Shown: positions 48,510 through 61,559 of the stretch, one piece after another
Numbering within the stretch: position 1 is the stretch's first letter
Layout: each line of letters opens with the position of its first letter
Source: Deroplatys truncata
Lineage: Eukaryota; Arthropoda; Insecta; Mantodea; Mantidae
Length of the DNA: 64,000 bases
Reading direction: 5' to 3'
NCBI GenBank assembly: GCA_030765065.1
Contig: CM060990.1
Coordinates: 457,024,321 to 457,088,320 of the forward strand
Program-made: the position numbers and the translations under genes
Notes under the pieces: generated by a model
Databases searched by the model: none
Told to the model about the DNA's origin: nothing
The model's input: the letters and a program-made list of their open reading frames with translations, nothing else

Positions 48510-49560
48510 CAGCTAGCCATGCCGTATACAAGTTAAGTGACCCATGGGCGTATTGTTGGTATGTAGGAAGTAGGGCGCACTAAAGCAAATTGTAAATGCC
48601 GTGCAAAAGAGTAGATTTGTTGTCCAGTACTGGATTACACGATCCTAGGAGCGCGGTGAAGATGGACGCATCCTAAATCGGGTAATCCACAAAAAACAAC
48701 TGCAGAGGTCGATCCTGTGATTATAAATGCAAGCAGAGATGCTCCATTTAAACCGTATACAAGATTGCGCCGCGATTTGAGGCTAACTTGTTCCATTTCT
48801 ACGGTCAAAAATTGCCTCAATGAAACGGGCATCTATCATGAAATGCAGAAAAGTAAATAGACTCGGCTGAACATAATTGCAAATGGGATTTGCACTTGAA
48901 TACTTAGTCAAGCAAGACAGTTTTTGGCAACTCGTCATTTTCTCAGATGAAAAGGTTTTCTTCTCTGATGAGAAAATGTGGCGACCAGACAATACTCGCT
49001 ATGCTCCAGAGCATTTGGTTGCCAAGGAAAGTAGTGGCCGCATAGGTAATGGGATTTTGAGGCTGGATGTCTATTGCAGCACCAGGAGAACTGATCCAAG
49101 TATCACCTCGAATGTTTCCGAGGAATATATACGTATTCGCGAGAATTGTATGCTTCCAAGCGTCCGAGTTATTTATCCAGCCAATGAGATACCCTCTATT
49201 ACCTTAGTATAGCATGAAAAGCAGTGCCCACACATCTAAAATAACCCTTAGTTGACTTTGTACAGATCGGAAATTTCAGCAATTAACTGGCCGGGCAGAA
49301 GTTCTGATTTGAACCCAATCAAGCATGTATGGTTTTAATAACTCTTCAGAAATGAACTGCGGATGCCCTGATAAACGGTGCATTTGAAGTTTGGGAAAAC
49401 ATCAAAAACAGGCCCCATATATGCGAATCCCTTGTTAAGTCTACGAATAAAAGACTAAGTGCAGTACTGGAGAACAAAAGTTGGTGGACGCATTTTTTAA
49501 AAACTTTTATAAATATATCAGAAGATGCCATTTCCTTACCTATTTTGAACAAGAGGAAAA
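48510..49560 (+). pseudogene. Tc1-like transposase relic, nearly full length
   Basis: The N-terminal part (about 48520-48870) is badly shifted. From 48877 the frame reads FWQLVIFSDEKVFFSDEKMW (first catalytic Asp in FSDEK, duplicated locally), RPDNTRYAPEHLVAKESSGR and NCMLPSVRVIYPANE. In a shifted frame at about 49285-49331, NWPGRSSDLNPIKHVW gives the third catalytic block (WPxxSPDLNPIEHVW). This is the DD34E-type order of Tc1 elements. Terminal repeats were not found. It is distinct from the 37.5 kb fragment, although its upstream part has a similar GCCGTATAC...CATGGGCGTATTGTTGG start. Confidence 0.7.
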
Positions 49561-49906
49561 ACTGCCTTTTTAATTTTCCCCTGAAGTAATAAATTTTATT
49601 TGTATAGAAGAATGATATTTATTTAATGAGTAGTATGAGATAGCTGTTCCCTATTATGAAAGTTCCTCATACTCATTTTAGGAAGTGGTTATTTACAGTC
49701 ACTCAAAAAAGTATTCTTTTTAAACAATTCCAGCACCCAAGTTGAAGGACAAAATTTTTCATTCTTAATATGCAGAAAAAAGTAACATCGTAGCTCACGC
49801 GCTCTGGCACTGTTCCATAGTTTTCATCCTGTTAGGCTTATAGTTCTTGAAAATTTCACGGATCTTTCAACTTTTTGATGTGTGGCGCCCACAAAACTAG
49901 CAGTAT

Positions 49907-50130
49907 GCGTCTGGTAGAGCAATGCGCTTTGGCATAACACTCGTATTTGAAATGGTGGCGATTTTAAATTTTATCTGATGGAGGAAGAATTAATGAAGTA
50001 GTAAAAGCTGAGGTGTTAATGAGGAAGTTCAGAAAAACATTGATAATTGCCTACTTTTTTCTCCATCAGATTAAACCACATTCTCGCGCAACTTCAGGCA
50101 TTATATAAAAACAAGTGCTCTACCAGACGC
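49907..50130. mobile_element. 224-bp foldback/MITE-like element
   Basis: Perfect 14-bp inverted ends GCGTCTGGTAGAGC (49907-49920) and GCTCTACCAGACGC (50117-50130). Inside, ATCTGATGGAG (about 49974) pairs with CTCCATCAGAT (about 50070), so the similarity extends inwards. The left end also resembles the D-arm of a tRNA (GGTAGAGC). Confidence 0.65.
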
Positions 50131-53059
50131 AAAAAAAGCAGTTCTGGAAACACCAAAAGCTTGAAACATCCATGAAATTCACAAAACGTGCTAGCTCAAC
50201 AAAATGAAAAGTCTGCAAAATACGCCAGAACATGCAAACAGCAATATCCACCCCTCCCTTCGGAAATTAAAAATGTTTACCTTCCCTCCATCAATCTGGC
50301 TGCTGCAAGTTTTCAAATTGGAGACGAATACTTTGAGTGCCTTACTTTACAAAACGAGGCAATTGCTCAAAATCTCGTAGACCCAACCAGCCTGGTTTGA
50401 CACGTGTCTTAGTTGTGTTGAAAGTATGCAGTTATGTTAGGATTTATTAGTTCTGCACATGGACATGTTAATTTATTCAATGACTTATTTGTAAACGTTT
50501 GTAACATGTCATTAGTATAAAAATCAGAAAAGACTATGTTTGCATCAAACAGCTTAATTTCAATTCAGTTTATGTTATTTTTATATCCTAATATTTTTAA
50601 CAGTGTGTGCACTGACCACAGTTTTCTGTCGTAAAGTACTGGATCACGTAATTGTATATTACGACAAACGGTTGAATGTGTTAAATAATGCCTCGAATAA
50701 AACAATCACGTTCCTCATAAAGATGTATCTCTATCGACTTACCTTCAATAATGCAGGGAAAGTTGCTTTCTTGTATCCTTATAACGGTACTTTTTATGAG
50801 AAACACAAAAAAGTGTTATCCCATCAGACTTGGAATACAAGAAGGAATATAAAGAAAGGATAAATATAGGAATCTATTTTAAGGAAATGACGAATAGGGA
50901 AAGAAAGAGTAAAAAAGATAAGCAAACAAGGAAAGTTGAATAGCACGAACCAGAGAACCTGTTATTATGGTGCCGGCGTCCTGACCACTAAGCTAGGAAA
51001 CGCTAATTTATATGCGGACCTATAACTGATGTTTGAGATTTCAAATGCTAAAATTTCGAGAACTGACTCATATTCAAGAGCATTTTCAAACAGGCATTTC
51101 CTCTATACTTGCGATTAACCTCGTGAAAGGTCGACTAAGTCGGTCTCCACCATATTAAAAGGAGACACAAGTTACCTCTCCTTCTCTTTTCCAGTTGAGG
51201 GAGGTGGCCATTCCTCACTTATACCTATCCGTAATTAGCCAATGAGTTGACAAATCTAGGTTAGGTATACTTATTGGTCCGATACACAGTACAAGGCGTG
51301 TAGTATCTACAAGGTGACAGGACCAGCCAATAAAATGAAGTAATGACTCATGAAATACCCTAGAAACGTAAGAAATGCGGTGTGGCCAGGGAGCCGTGTC
51401 GATTTTTTCCTGTCGTTTCTGCGCCAGATAGCTGAGCAGTATTGCAATCATACGAAGTAGCAGCGCAAGTTTGAATACCACATAGTAGTTTTAAGGTACC
51501 CATAACTAAAATTTGCCCAACATTTTCATGAATTAGAAGGAATTAGCTTTTATGTTCAAAAATGCTTTGAACATTTAGCTTCATTAGATACTATGGCTTT
51601 GCTCTAAGAGCCCTTTAAAGCTTCAACACGTGATGGTTTAAATGCCCAAGAGCTCAAGGTCTAATGGCCTCGAGTGGCTTTTACTCGACTTGGTTTTCCT
51701 TCTACTTTTGTATATTAAAGTGATGTAGTTCTGTCACCAACCTTGTTGAAATTTTAAGAAAGCCGGAGAGAATGAAGTTAAAAAACTGGCATATGGCTTT
51801 CGCTACCCTTTAAAATTCATCAAAATATGACCCAATCAATTTGATCACTGAAGACATGTTGTTACAAAATTATATTTAAAGGATTCAATTTTTTTTCTGA
51901 AACGACCAGAAGAGTGATAAAACGTTATATGCCTGTTCTCTGTATTAGTAGTTACATCATATGCTATTATTTTTATTTTTTCGAAATTATGATTTCTGCA
52001 TCGTGTGGAATACCTGACTAATTAGCATAATAAAAGTAAAATACATTTTTTTTCTCCATAAATAGTGAAGCTATCCAGATGAAATTTAAAGCACACTTAT
52101 TGTAGTAGAGCATCATGAAACAAAATTTTTAAAACATTTAGATTAAAACAGCAATTTAGAATATTTCACCTATGGGCAGCCCTAACAGGCTTAATCCCAT
52201 TTGATTATAACATTGAATTGGATATTTGGGCATAAAAATGTGTATGAAGGTTATACCGATTGGGGTTTTTACGTTATGGGAGGAGTAGTAAAACTAATAT
52301 TTGTAGTGCTCTCCTGGATACAGCTGAAACAAACTAATACAAAATAATTATAAGGCATCTTTGACCAAAGGTATGCCATCGTGCTTGCAGATCTACGTCA
52401 ACCTAAATCTTGTAAACGTGTTATAATATTCGTAGATGTAGAAGCAGTGATCCCTTACGTCCCTGTTTTTTCGCCGTTTTGTTGGTTTGTTCCGGGTTTC
52501 CGGATCATTTTCCAGGATTTTGAACCTATTGAAATATTTTTTTCTAATAAACCTAGTTATATTGTATCTATAAGAACAGCTTGACTTAACTGTAAGTGCA
52601 CACCTTGAAGTGGTGTCAGATTGCTGCTCGACATAATTAGATAAATATACAGTAAGGGAAATATTCATCAACTTGAAGACTGATAGCACTACAATGACAA
52701 AAGTGACTTATAGTACAATAATTCTGTCCGGAAGTTCCGTTTAAGGTTCTTGTATATGCAAAACGAACACATGGTACGAAGTTAAACAGGAATAAGTTTA
52801 ATTCTGATTTGTAATTGTGAAATATGTTGTTTTATTGTTAAAATTCCGAAGCAGAAATGTGTTTTTAGTGATTCCCTGGATGAACAATAACCATTTTAAA
52901 GGAAGCCAGCAATCATGGCAGTGGCTTGAAAGTTGAATGCAGTTTATGTCGCGCATTGTTTAGCATCTACCTAGAGGGAAATCGATATAGCGGACCATGT
53001 AAGTACATAGAAGCATAAAACCGTTGTGAATGCAAGAAGTTCTAGTCAATGAAGTTCAA
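50131..53059. other. No gene recognised; one tRNA-like trace
   Basis: At about 50940-51000, minus strand, CCTAGCTTAGTGGTCAGGAC resembles a tRNA A-box region and GGTTCTCTGGTTCGTGC a decayed B-box. Elsewhere only unassigned short frames. Confidence 0.4.
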
Positions 53060-54570
53060 GATTTAAAAACCAAGGAGTGTGTGAGAAAGAAACAGAACTT
53101 GCTGCACAAGAAACAACAATAGTATTTCACGCAGTAAAACATAACCATAGTTTTCAGTCAAAGGACTGTAACATCAGCAATCATGAAATCATTTGTAAAA
53201 ATGAAATTTAATTGTGAACATTCAAAATACAGGGCCATTATTGTGAACATCTTGGCTCCTTTTACAGTGAACAAAATTCTTGATGGTTTGAAGAGAGCAA
53301 AGTATTTTTGTTTAGGAACAGATTAATCGAATCATAATGATACAAAAGTTGTGCTGATTATAGTGCGATACTTTACTCCTGAGAACAGTATTGAAACTGA
53401 AATACTGCAGTTTCTTAACCTACATGGAGAAACCTCTGATATTCTTGCTGGCCACATTTTCCAAAATATCGAAAAACAGGAAATTGCTCATAAGGTAATA
53501 GGTTTGCCAGCAGACAGTACAAATACTAAATTTGGTGGGTTACGAAGCAAAGGAAAGAATAATGTCGTTATAAGGCTGCGAGAAAGCTAGATAGAAGCAT
53601 AGTGGTATCGTTGGTTGTGCAGCTCACATATTCACAGTGGAGTTCAAACAACTGTAGATGTATTGGCAGTGGAACTTTAAATGATTCTAGGGAAAGTTTA
53701 TTAGTATTTCCACCGGTTTACTGTGAGAGTGGAAAGCCTCAAGTCTATCTGTCAGTTTGTAGAAACTGATTATATAGCTATTTTAGTGTTAAACAAAACA
53801 CGATGTCTGTGTCTTGAACATGAACTAAATAGCTTCACTGAAGACTATGATGGACTGAAATCATATTTTTTATCACAAGAGAGGTGTCCAAGAATACTAC
53901 ATGACTTTTTTCACCAACAAGCAATCTTTCCGCTTCTTGCTGTTTCTAAAATCTCGAATAACGCCGTTTTAACAATCTATTGAAAGTAAAGAACTTGAAG
54001 AGGCAACGGGTATCGACGTGAAAAACGAAATCGATCTTATAATTTGCAATGAAAGTTTGATTACCAAGGACAGGTTTAGATGTCATGTATCTGATTTTTA
54101 TAGTACAGAAATTGAGTACATTAAGGGATGAACCATAAATTCTTCACAGTATTCAAAACAATGTAATGGGTTTCTCTAGCAGCAGCTATCAGTTGAGAGG
54201 AAATAACAGAAGTACTAAAGGAATGTAAATAATTTTGCCAAATATGAATCTCAGTGAATAAAATCTCTTTAGTTAACATATTTATGTTAAACGGTATGTG
54301 TTAGAAAAGAAAATTGTTGAATTGAGTGCCACAAATTGTAAGATTGTGGGTAGATGGAGAAACATTTTCACACATTTCAAGAAAGAGAAAATATCTTACT
54401 GTGAAATAGAGAAAATTGTCAGCTTCTGCCTCATATTTCCTGGATCCAACGCCTCCATAGAAACGGTATTCTCATTGACGAATTTGCTTTGGACTGATGA
54501 AAGCAACCGGCTCCATTTCGACACAGTGAAGTCTCTTCTGATAAGAAAATCATATTTCTAGGAGACATCT
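53060..54570 (+). pseudogene. hAT-superfamily transposase relic
   Basis: Blocks in order: KVVLIIVRYFTPENSIETEI and HGETSDILAGHIFQNIEKQE (53345-53490), then LPADSTNTKFGGLRSKGKNN (53505-53570, where the AD...N-FGG segment corresponds to the region around a catalytic Asp). TVRVESLKSICQFVETDY, NKTRCLCLEHELNSFTEDYD and LKSYFLSQERCPRILHDFF follow (53723-53920). At 54298-54560 comes the C-terminal dimerisation segment FPGSNASIETVFSLTNLLW and DTVKSLLIRK. Stops separate the blocks. The C-terminal motif is diagnostic of hAT transposases. Confidence 0.75.
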
Positions 54571-56492
54571 TGATCCTGCTTCTATGAAATGGTACCGAAG
54601 GGCAAAAAGCTCTTGGAAAAGATCCGGTCATCCGGAAAATATGACAGTGATCTTTCCAGTCCCATTCATCAACTACCCGCTAACCACCAGGAGGGGGAAG
54701 CAATGAAGAGAACAGCAAAAATGAGGTATGGAGTTTAATAATGTTTAAGTAATGTTAGCAAGCTAATACTTGCATAGCCAAACTACTAAGGTCATTAACT
54801 TCACATTTGTGGGCATACATGTGATATAATTTCACTTTTGAGCATATTATCTTAATTTTCCATTTTCGTACAATTTTACCACCCCCAGCATATTTGTTTG
54901 TAACAATGGACGATAGTCTCACGTTAGGCGGGTTGCATACATACAGAGGCCTAGGGTGCTTTGCCTGGAATGTTTGGGCAAGAAAAAAATTATTTGTTGA
55001 TAAGTGTGTGATGACTGAAGGGATAAATTCTATGTAAAAATGAGTCTCTTATGTCTGATACTCAAAGTATTAACCTGGTGCGTCAAAAATAGATACCATA
55101 TGTCACAAACGTGTACAGTTTGTTGTATGTGGACATATTTTCAGTTACCATAAATGTTAGTTATCTTTCGTATTTGCTGAAGCTTCCACGACTGCTGTTT
55201 TGAATTTCTCCAACTGTGGTTGTAATATCTATCTAACGCCTATTACGTGAAATTATACGTAATATGAGTATGTAAAATGTTTGTAACTCTTCCCGTCCGC
55301 GATCTTGTGAACCTTTGTCTAAGGTTTTACATAGACTGCCTTTGCTGGCGTTCCCTTCCGTTCACTACAATGCGTTTCGCCCTCTCCATGTTTTGCCATG
55401 CTAAATACAGAATAAACAAATATAAAATGTTGCCCCAGTGTCCATAAATAGTACAAAAGCAATATAGTTACTACCTATTTACTCTTTTGGTAATAATGGA
55501 ACAAAGACTTCAAAGTTATTGTTCTATTTATGAAGCATTATAACTGAGGTGTGCTTATCCGAGTAGATATTAAGATTCAGCATTTATGATTCTTTATTAC
55601 AAATGAGAAAACATTTGCAGCATTTTTTATGGTAGCAGATCCATGTTTAATAATGAATGCATTTGAACATATAACAAATCATTAAGTGTGACTCTTTAGA
55701 GTAATTAATTCAATTCGCATGAAAATTTTAAACAAGTGTATTATCAGTATTATTCATATACAAATTCTAAAAGGTAAATTAATAACTGTTCAGTCCCCAA
55801 CATTTTGGAGATTATAATAATGTTTGTTTTGATTGTAAAATAACAAATTACATTTTTATTAAAGCTCAAAGTAATAATTGTTAATTTTCTTTATACTGTC
55901 CTTTTGCTTAACGTTTTATGCAGTTCTTAATGTATCCCCGGGTTAGCTTCACTTGTATTACTACATAGTTTATGGTGCTCGTAATATATCCGTTATTTAT
56001 AATTAAACGTGCATCCACATCACCTTTCTTTGTGTGACACTATGAAATATGTATAAGATGGAATTTAGCAACATTATGGAAACCAATTGCCTGTCTCGAT
56101 ATACAGAAAACTAGATCTTTGATAGTTGAGATGCATATTTTACACCCATTCATTCTTGGATATACCTGTCATTTAAGTTGGGTACAGTATTTGTTTAAAT
56201 AAAACATATTTAATATTTTAAGATACAGTTATTTAACGGAAACATAAGTGACTGATGGTAAAATGTATCATGGTAACTTTAATATAAGCATTTATGAACA
56301 AAATCAGGGTGATGGTATTCAGACTTCCCCAATGAAGCAATAATTACACTGTGCAACAAGTTTGAACCTTTTTTCTGTCCTTTAGATGGAACTATATGAT
56401 TTTAACTAATTGAGATGCGCTGAATTCATTTCTGAAATACATTTTCTATCACCAACCCATTTTTAATGACACTTTTTAATTGTACAAGTTAG
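54571..56492. other. AT-rich, no gene recognised
   Basis: The first 150 bp may hold the decayed hAT 3' end. The remainder is AT-rich with no recognisable motif. Confidence 0.5.
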
Positions 56493-58144
56493 TTATAATG
56501 ACAAACATAGCAATTGCAAAGAACACCAAATTAAAATGTCATTGCTATTTCTAATGATTGACCAGCAATATTCACAAAGCATATCTGCATTCCATCTTCC
56601 ACTGAATCGTTTTTCAAAGGCTGATATTTCTTGGTGAAACGTCTCGTCGTGTTCATCGCTAACAGCACCAAGGTTTTTTGGAAAGAAGTCCAGATGACAG
56701 TCTGAAAAATGTAGTTTCAACGACATATTGCATCCCATAACATGAAAGTAGTGTAATAATTCACTTACAATTACTTCATAGCCTACTGATTTTTTATTTC
56801 CAAAGAAGTTCATGCATAGTGATTTAAATGCAAACCAAGCTATTTTCACCGCTTCCAACAGTTTATTTTCAAAATCTTCATCCTGAAGGAGTGCTCTTAT
56901 TTGTGGACCAATAAACACTCCTTCCTTGCATCACTTAGATTTGGGAATTTATTTTTGAGATGCATGACAGCTTGTCCTTCTCTGTCTAGTGCCTTCACAA
57001 ATACTTTCATCAGTCCAAGCTTGATGTGTAAATGTGATAGGAAGACATCTTGAGGGTTCACAAGTGTTTTATGGGAAACACTTTTGACTCCAGGAATGCA
57101 GGCCTTGTCTTGCAGGCAATTCTTTACGAATGTAGTGGTTTGTTTTGTCGCGGCTATCCCAATTGCACAAAAAACAACAGTATTTTGTATATCCTCGTTG
57201 CATACCCATTAAGGGTCCAATAACTTTAAAGTCTCCACATATAGCCATTTGTATGAAGTATATTCAATGTGCCTTAGTATTGTATTCATAACCTCAAAAA
57301 TTTCCTTCGTATGAATGGCAATGCGATAGGAACAGTTGGAAAAAATTGCCAGTATGTATAAGTACTGCTTTTAGACTTAGTTTTGAGGAAGCAATAAGGA
57401 AGCGCCAGTCTTCTGGATAATGTTCATGTCCCAAAACCTGAAATAAGTCATTCACACCGTTGCAAAAAATTATCCCTTCATCCTGAGAAAAATGTTCAAT
57501 CACATGAGTTTGTCGTTTTCTAAATGAAGTTATTTGGATATCTAAATGATTCCGTTCTTACAGTCTAGAGCCCAACAATTCTGCTTGACGTTTGGAAAGG
57601 TTTAAGTCCCTCACAAGATCATTGAGGTCGTTTTGTGAGAACACCTGGTGATTACAGGATAAAGATGATGTAGATGGTTGAAACTCTGGAACTCGAGTAG
57701 GACTACTACAGCCTGAGACCTTCTTCTGAAACAGTGTACTGCTGTGGAAGTTTGGGTACAGGAAGATGTTCATTGTGAGGAACTGGTAGGATGGCTGAAG
57801 GTAAATTAGGGTACTGGATATGCCCTGTGGATTTTGAAGTATATCCTTTTATATCTACCAAACAGAAGTAACAACCCCTACATTGTCCTGAGATTCTCGC
57901 CAAACCATAGGTGCACCAAATTTCATTACATTACGTTTACCTTGTAGCCAATTTCCCATATTTCTAGAGCAAGTATTGCAGGGTATGTGAGGTGCAAATG
58001 ACTTATCTTGTTCTCCTACAAGCATACAAAATACAGTTCATATGCCTTTCGAACTAGTGGTGTAATCTTGCACTTTTGGCTCTTGAAGGTTAGTTCACAT
58101 ACGCAACAAAAAGAATTAGGAAGAATTTTACACTGACGTGGCAT
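56493..58144 (-). pseudogene. Uncharacterised multi-copy arthropod repeat-family protein, decayed
   Basis: The ATG at 58144 opens a cysteine-rich N-terminus (CCVCELTFKSQKC, then HIPCNTCSRNMGNW in a shifted frame). FGAPMVWRESQDN and RGCYFCLVDIKGY follow, giving a possible zinc-binding platform. A spacer leads to NDLVRDLNLSKRQAELLGSR (about 57600), WRFLIASSKLSLKAVLIHTG (about 57410), RGYTKYCCFLCNWDSRDKTN (about 57170) and VFIGPQIRALLQDEDFENKL (56920-56860). The end is LHFSDCHLDFFPKNLGAVSD, EHDETFHQEISAFEKRF and ADMLCEYCW. This succession is one I associate with an uncharacterised protein family present in many copies in arthropod genomes, probably transposon-derived. I do not know its biochemistry. 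Several frameshifts make this copy a pseudogene. Confidence 0.6.
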
Positions 58145-60021
58145 TATAGTGTAATTACTATCCTTCAAACTCTTCTGAAGCTGAATTATGAAACACTAGC
58201 TCATTCCTTGAAAACCAACAAGAAACTAACAACAGACCTCCAATAAATGAAATATCATTAGTTATAAAATGTAAAATACAGATGGCAGCACGGATGGCAT
58301 GCCAATACATTAGTTGTAATATTTATCACCAGAAGTCGACCCATCTCCTAAGGAAAAAAGAGGGGAAAAACAAACAAACAAACAAAAACACGAAATTGAC
58401 GTAGTATGTGGAAAGCGGAAGATTGAACTAATATGATACATATATGTTAAAATAACGTTCGTAAAGATTCTTCTTTTTTAGTGTTTGTAAAAACGGTACG
58501 TGATAGACAAAATCGAATTGCAGATTCGCTTTTACTATTAAACAGTTTACCCAATACACCTATTTTCATAAAAAGGACAAATTTCGTGTTGCACAATGTT
58601 ATTATTTATGATTGTAACATTAGTCTTTAAAGGAAATAGTCCTAGGTGTAACGTTTATTACCCTTGATTATTATTAACAGCTTTAGGAGTGTGTTTTTCC
58701 TCAATCCATAAAGTACAATTGCATAAAATATTCTACACATACTGAAAATGTATTCTAGTTAATCTAAATCTGTTTTTAAGTGTAATGATGTAAGTTAAAT
58801 CTAAGCATCGGAAAATTTCAGTAAGCGCTAAGAACAGATAATAAAGCTTTGAATGTATACCGTTAGATCTAATTTTGGTGTTTTCAAAGGTTAAAGAATT
58901 GCTTTTGAGGGGATAGTTATCAGTTAATATATACTTAAGAACAATTGTGGTTTCTGGAGTGACACTTGTTCCTTAGCTAGTAAATGTGTATTATTGTTGC
59001 CAAATAATGTTAGTCAAAATGCACTAAATTTTTAATTAAAAGTCGCCAGAAAGTTGCCATCTAAATCAAATTAAAAACCATTGGTATGTCAATGAGAAAG
59101 AAATGCTATTGCAAAATCTAAGTTCTTTAAAGGGATTTATTTTATCCAACCTAAACTTTGGAGCAATTAGTCCACTGTGTAATGTTTTGCCATTTTATAA
59201 TATTTAAGTTAGACCACTTATTCGAGAAAGAACACAGCCGCATTGCACCGCAAACAAACAGATCTATTACAACTTTCAGACGGTTATTTACAGATAGTAT
59301 GGACATTATTTTGCAGTAGTACATGTAAATTATTTGGAAGTTTCTGCTTCAGTTCATTCAATAGTTATATGGTAAACTTCACATGCTGCCTGATTATGTA
59401 TTCACCAACTAAATTAAATTGAATATCTTCGACAATTTTTCAAATTCCTACCTTAAACAGGGTCCCGAATGAAGTTAATTGTCAGCTTTAGTTGTTGCAG
59501 CCAAAACATCTATTCGAGCAGTAGAATTAACCATTGTTTTGCTAACGAAATTATCGACATTGATTACATCATCCCAGACGTATAATCCAACACTTTCTTT
59601 ATTCGCAGAATCTCAGAGAGGTAAGGAAGTAAGTCAAATAGAATTATTGATTGCATGCATCCAAACATATTGCAAACGCATTTCTACAGTATAGTAATTC
59701 TCTGTAGTTCGAACTGACTATCCTATGGGAGAGTTGCATCAAGTACAACGTTACGCGAAGGATCACATATAAAGATATTTATTTAATGTTACATCGATAC
59801 AAAATATGATAACTGCTTTTACAGTGCATTATATCACATTATGTTTAAAAATTCAACTCTTAGTCAGCAATTATCAAGCCATAAACTAAAATCCGCCTGA
59901 ATTGTCCCTAAGTGGTTCCTAAAATCTTCAGAAAAATCCCCAGTCGTTATTTTTGAATTTCTATCGTTAAATGACTTTGAAAGGAATGTACTTACTGAGG
60001 CTTTCACGGCCGTCGTCATGG
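58145..60021. other. AT-rich, no gene recognised
   Basis: Short frames only; nothing recognisable. Confidence 0.5.
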
Positions 60022-60208
60022 CTAATAATTAAAATACTACTATCCGGGCTTGTAGGCCGTGGTCTAGAAGGCGTCGTAGATACCGACGTTTCGCCAAGTA
60101 CAACGCTGGCATCTTCAGGGTGAAGTGATTGGTTGTCTGCGGTGGTAAGAGCCTGAACGATTCTAGACCACGGCCTACAAGCCCGGATAGTAGTAATTCA
60201 ATTATTAG
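60022..60208. mobile_element. 187-bp foldback element with a 34-bp perfect stem
   Basis: TACTACTATCCGGG...TCTAGA at 60035-60068 is exactly inverted at 60162-60195. The pairing extends with few mismatches to CTAATAATT (60022) and its partner ending 60208. The loop contains, on the minus strand, CTGAAGATGCCAGC and GGCGAAACGTCGGTA, phrases that recur in animal retroelement sequences. Confidence 0.8.
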
Positions 60209-60283
60209 TCGCTTTGAGAGGACTTTAGATCTAGGAACTTGTTACTAGCCTTGCCAACACTGCTCCAGCTGCTTCTGTAATTA

Positions 60284-61557
60284 CGAGGCGTGTTTTAATG
60301 CTTTGCCGCTGCAACGCTACAGTCGTGGTTTTGAGCAAGCGCGATCACTACCTCCATTCATTAGAAAGCCAGACGCAGTTGTGAGCGATCGTCACTTGGT
60401 GTTTTTCTGTTTTTATTTCGTTTCGAAGAGTTCAAAACAATCGAAGGACCCTCCGACTGTGAAGTCGGATCAGTGATTCGTTTTTGAATGAGAGAAATGT
60501 TACGCCAGCAAACATTCATCGCCAATTGTGTGAGGTTTATGGGGAAATAATAACGAGTGATGGACTGGTGAGGGATTGGGTTAGACAGTTAGAAGGTCGC
60601 TAACATGTGCATGAAGAGCGACCGACCGTCTGTGATCACGGATGATTTGGTGCAAGCTGTGGAACAAAACATTTGCGAGGACAGATGTTTTACCATATCG
60701 GTGTTGTCTTTGCATTTTCCGCAAATCTCAAAGCCAGTTCCCTACAGCATTGCAACAGAACCCTTGGGATTTCGGAAATTGTGCTCAAAATAGTTGCCCA
60801 AAAATCTTACTGATGAGCTCAAGAACAAGCGATCTGCCGCTGCATTGACTTTTCTCACGCGATATGCTGAGGAGGGCGATGATTTGCTAACGTACATCTT
60901 GACAGGTGATGAGACATGAATGTCTCACATCACTCCTGAATCAAAGCAACAATCCATGCAGTAGAGGCGCACAACATCCCCGCGAAGAAGAAATTCAAAC
61001 AGACGATATCCCCTCGCAAGATCATGTGCACAGTTTTCCGGGACAGACAAGGCTGAATTCTTGCTCGGGAATGCGACAATCAACAAAGACGTCTATTGCG
61101 AGACACTACGAAAGCTCCGTCATGCAATACAGAACAAATGACGTGGAATGTTTTCGCGTGGAATACTTTTGGTTCATGACAATGCCCGGCCACATACACC
61201 AAATAATGATCGCATCATTTGGTTGGGAACAACTCGACCACCCGTCCTACAGTCCAGATTTGGCACCAAGCGATTTTGATCTGTTTCTTCATCTGAAGAA
61301 ATTCTTGGTGGAAAATATTTCAACGAAGATGATGTGAAATAAGAAGTACAGACTTGGGTTTCACCACAGGCGGCATTATTATTTGACGAAACATACAAAA
61401 CCTGATTTCCCGTTACGACAAGTGGCTGAATAACGGCGCTGTCTTTGTGGAGAAGTAGTGTAAGGTACAAGGTAATGAATGATAACGAAGTATTCGGAAA
61501 ATAATGTTCTATTATTTTTTAAAAATTATCAGTACTTACTTTAAAAAACACGCCTCG
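60284..61557 (+). mobile_element. Mariner element with TA target duplications
   Basis: The left end is CGAGGCGTGTTTT (60284 onwards) and the right end is its inverse AAAACACGCCTCG (to 61557). Both are bounded by TA (60282-60283 and 61558-61559). The length of 1,274 bp is typical of mariner. The transposase inside reads in the same direction. Confidence 0.9.
60480..61460 (+). pseudogene. Mariner transposase, inactive
   Basis: The N-terminal helix-turn-helix is recognisable in pieces (VIRFLNERNVTPANIHRQLC, then SDGLVRDWVRQLEG). Catalytic blocks follow: LTGDET at about 60898-60915, LVHDNARPH at about 61168-61194 and YSPDLAPSDFDLFLHLKKFL at about 61249-61308. These are the three Asp motifs (DD34D type) of mariner transposases. 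Stop codons (e.g. directly after TGDET) and frame changes disrupt the ORF. The enzyme would cut at the terminal repeats and insert at TA. Confidence 0.85.
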
Positions 61558-61559
61558 TA

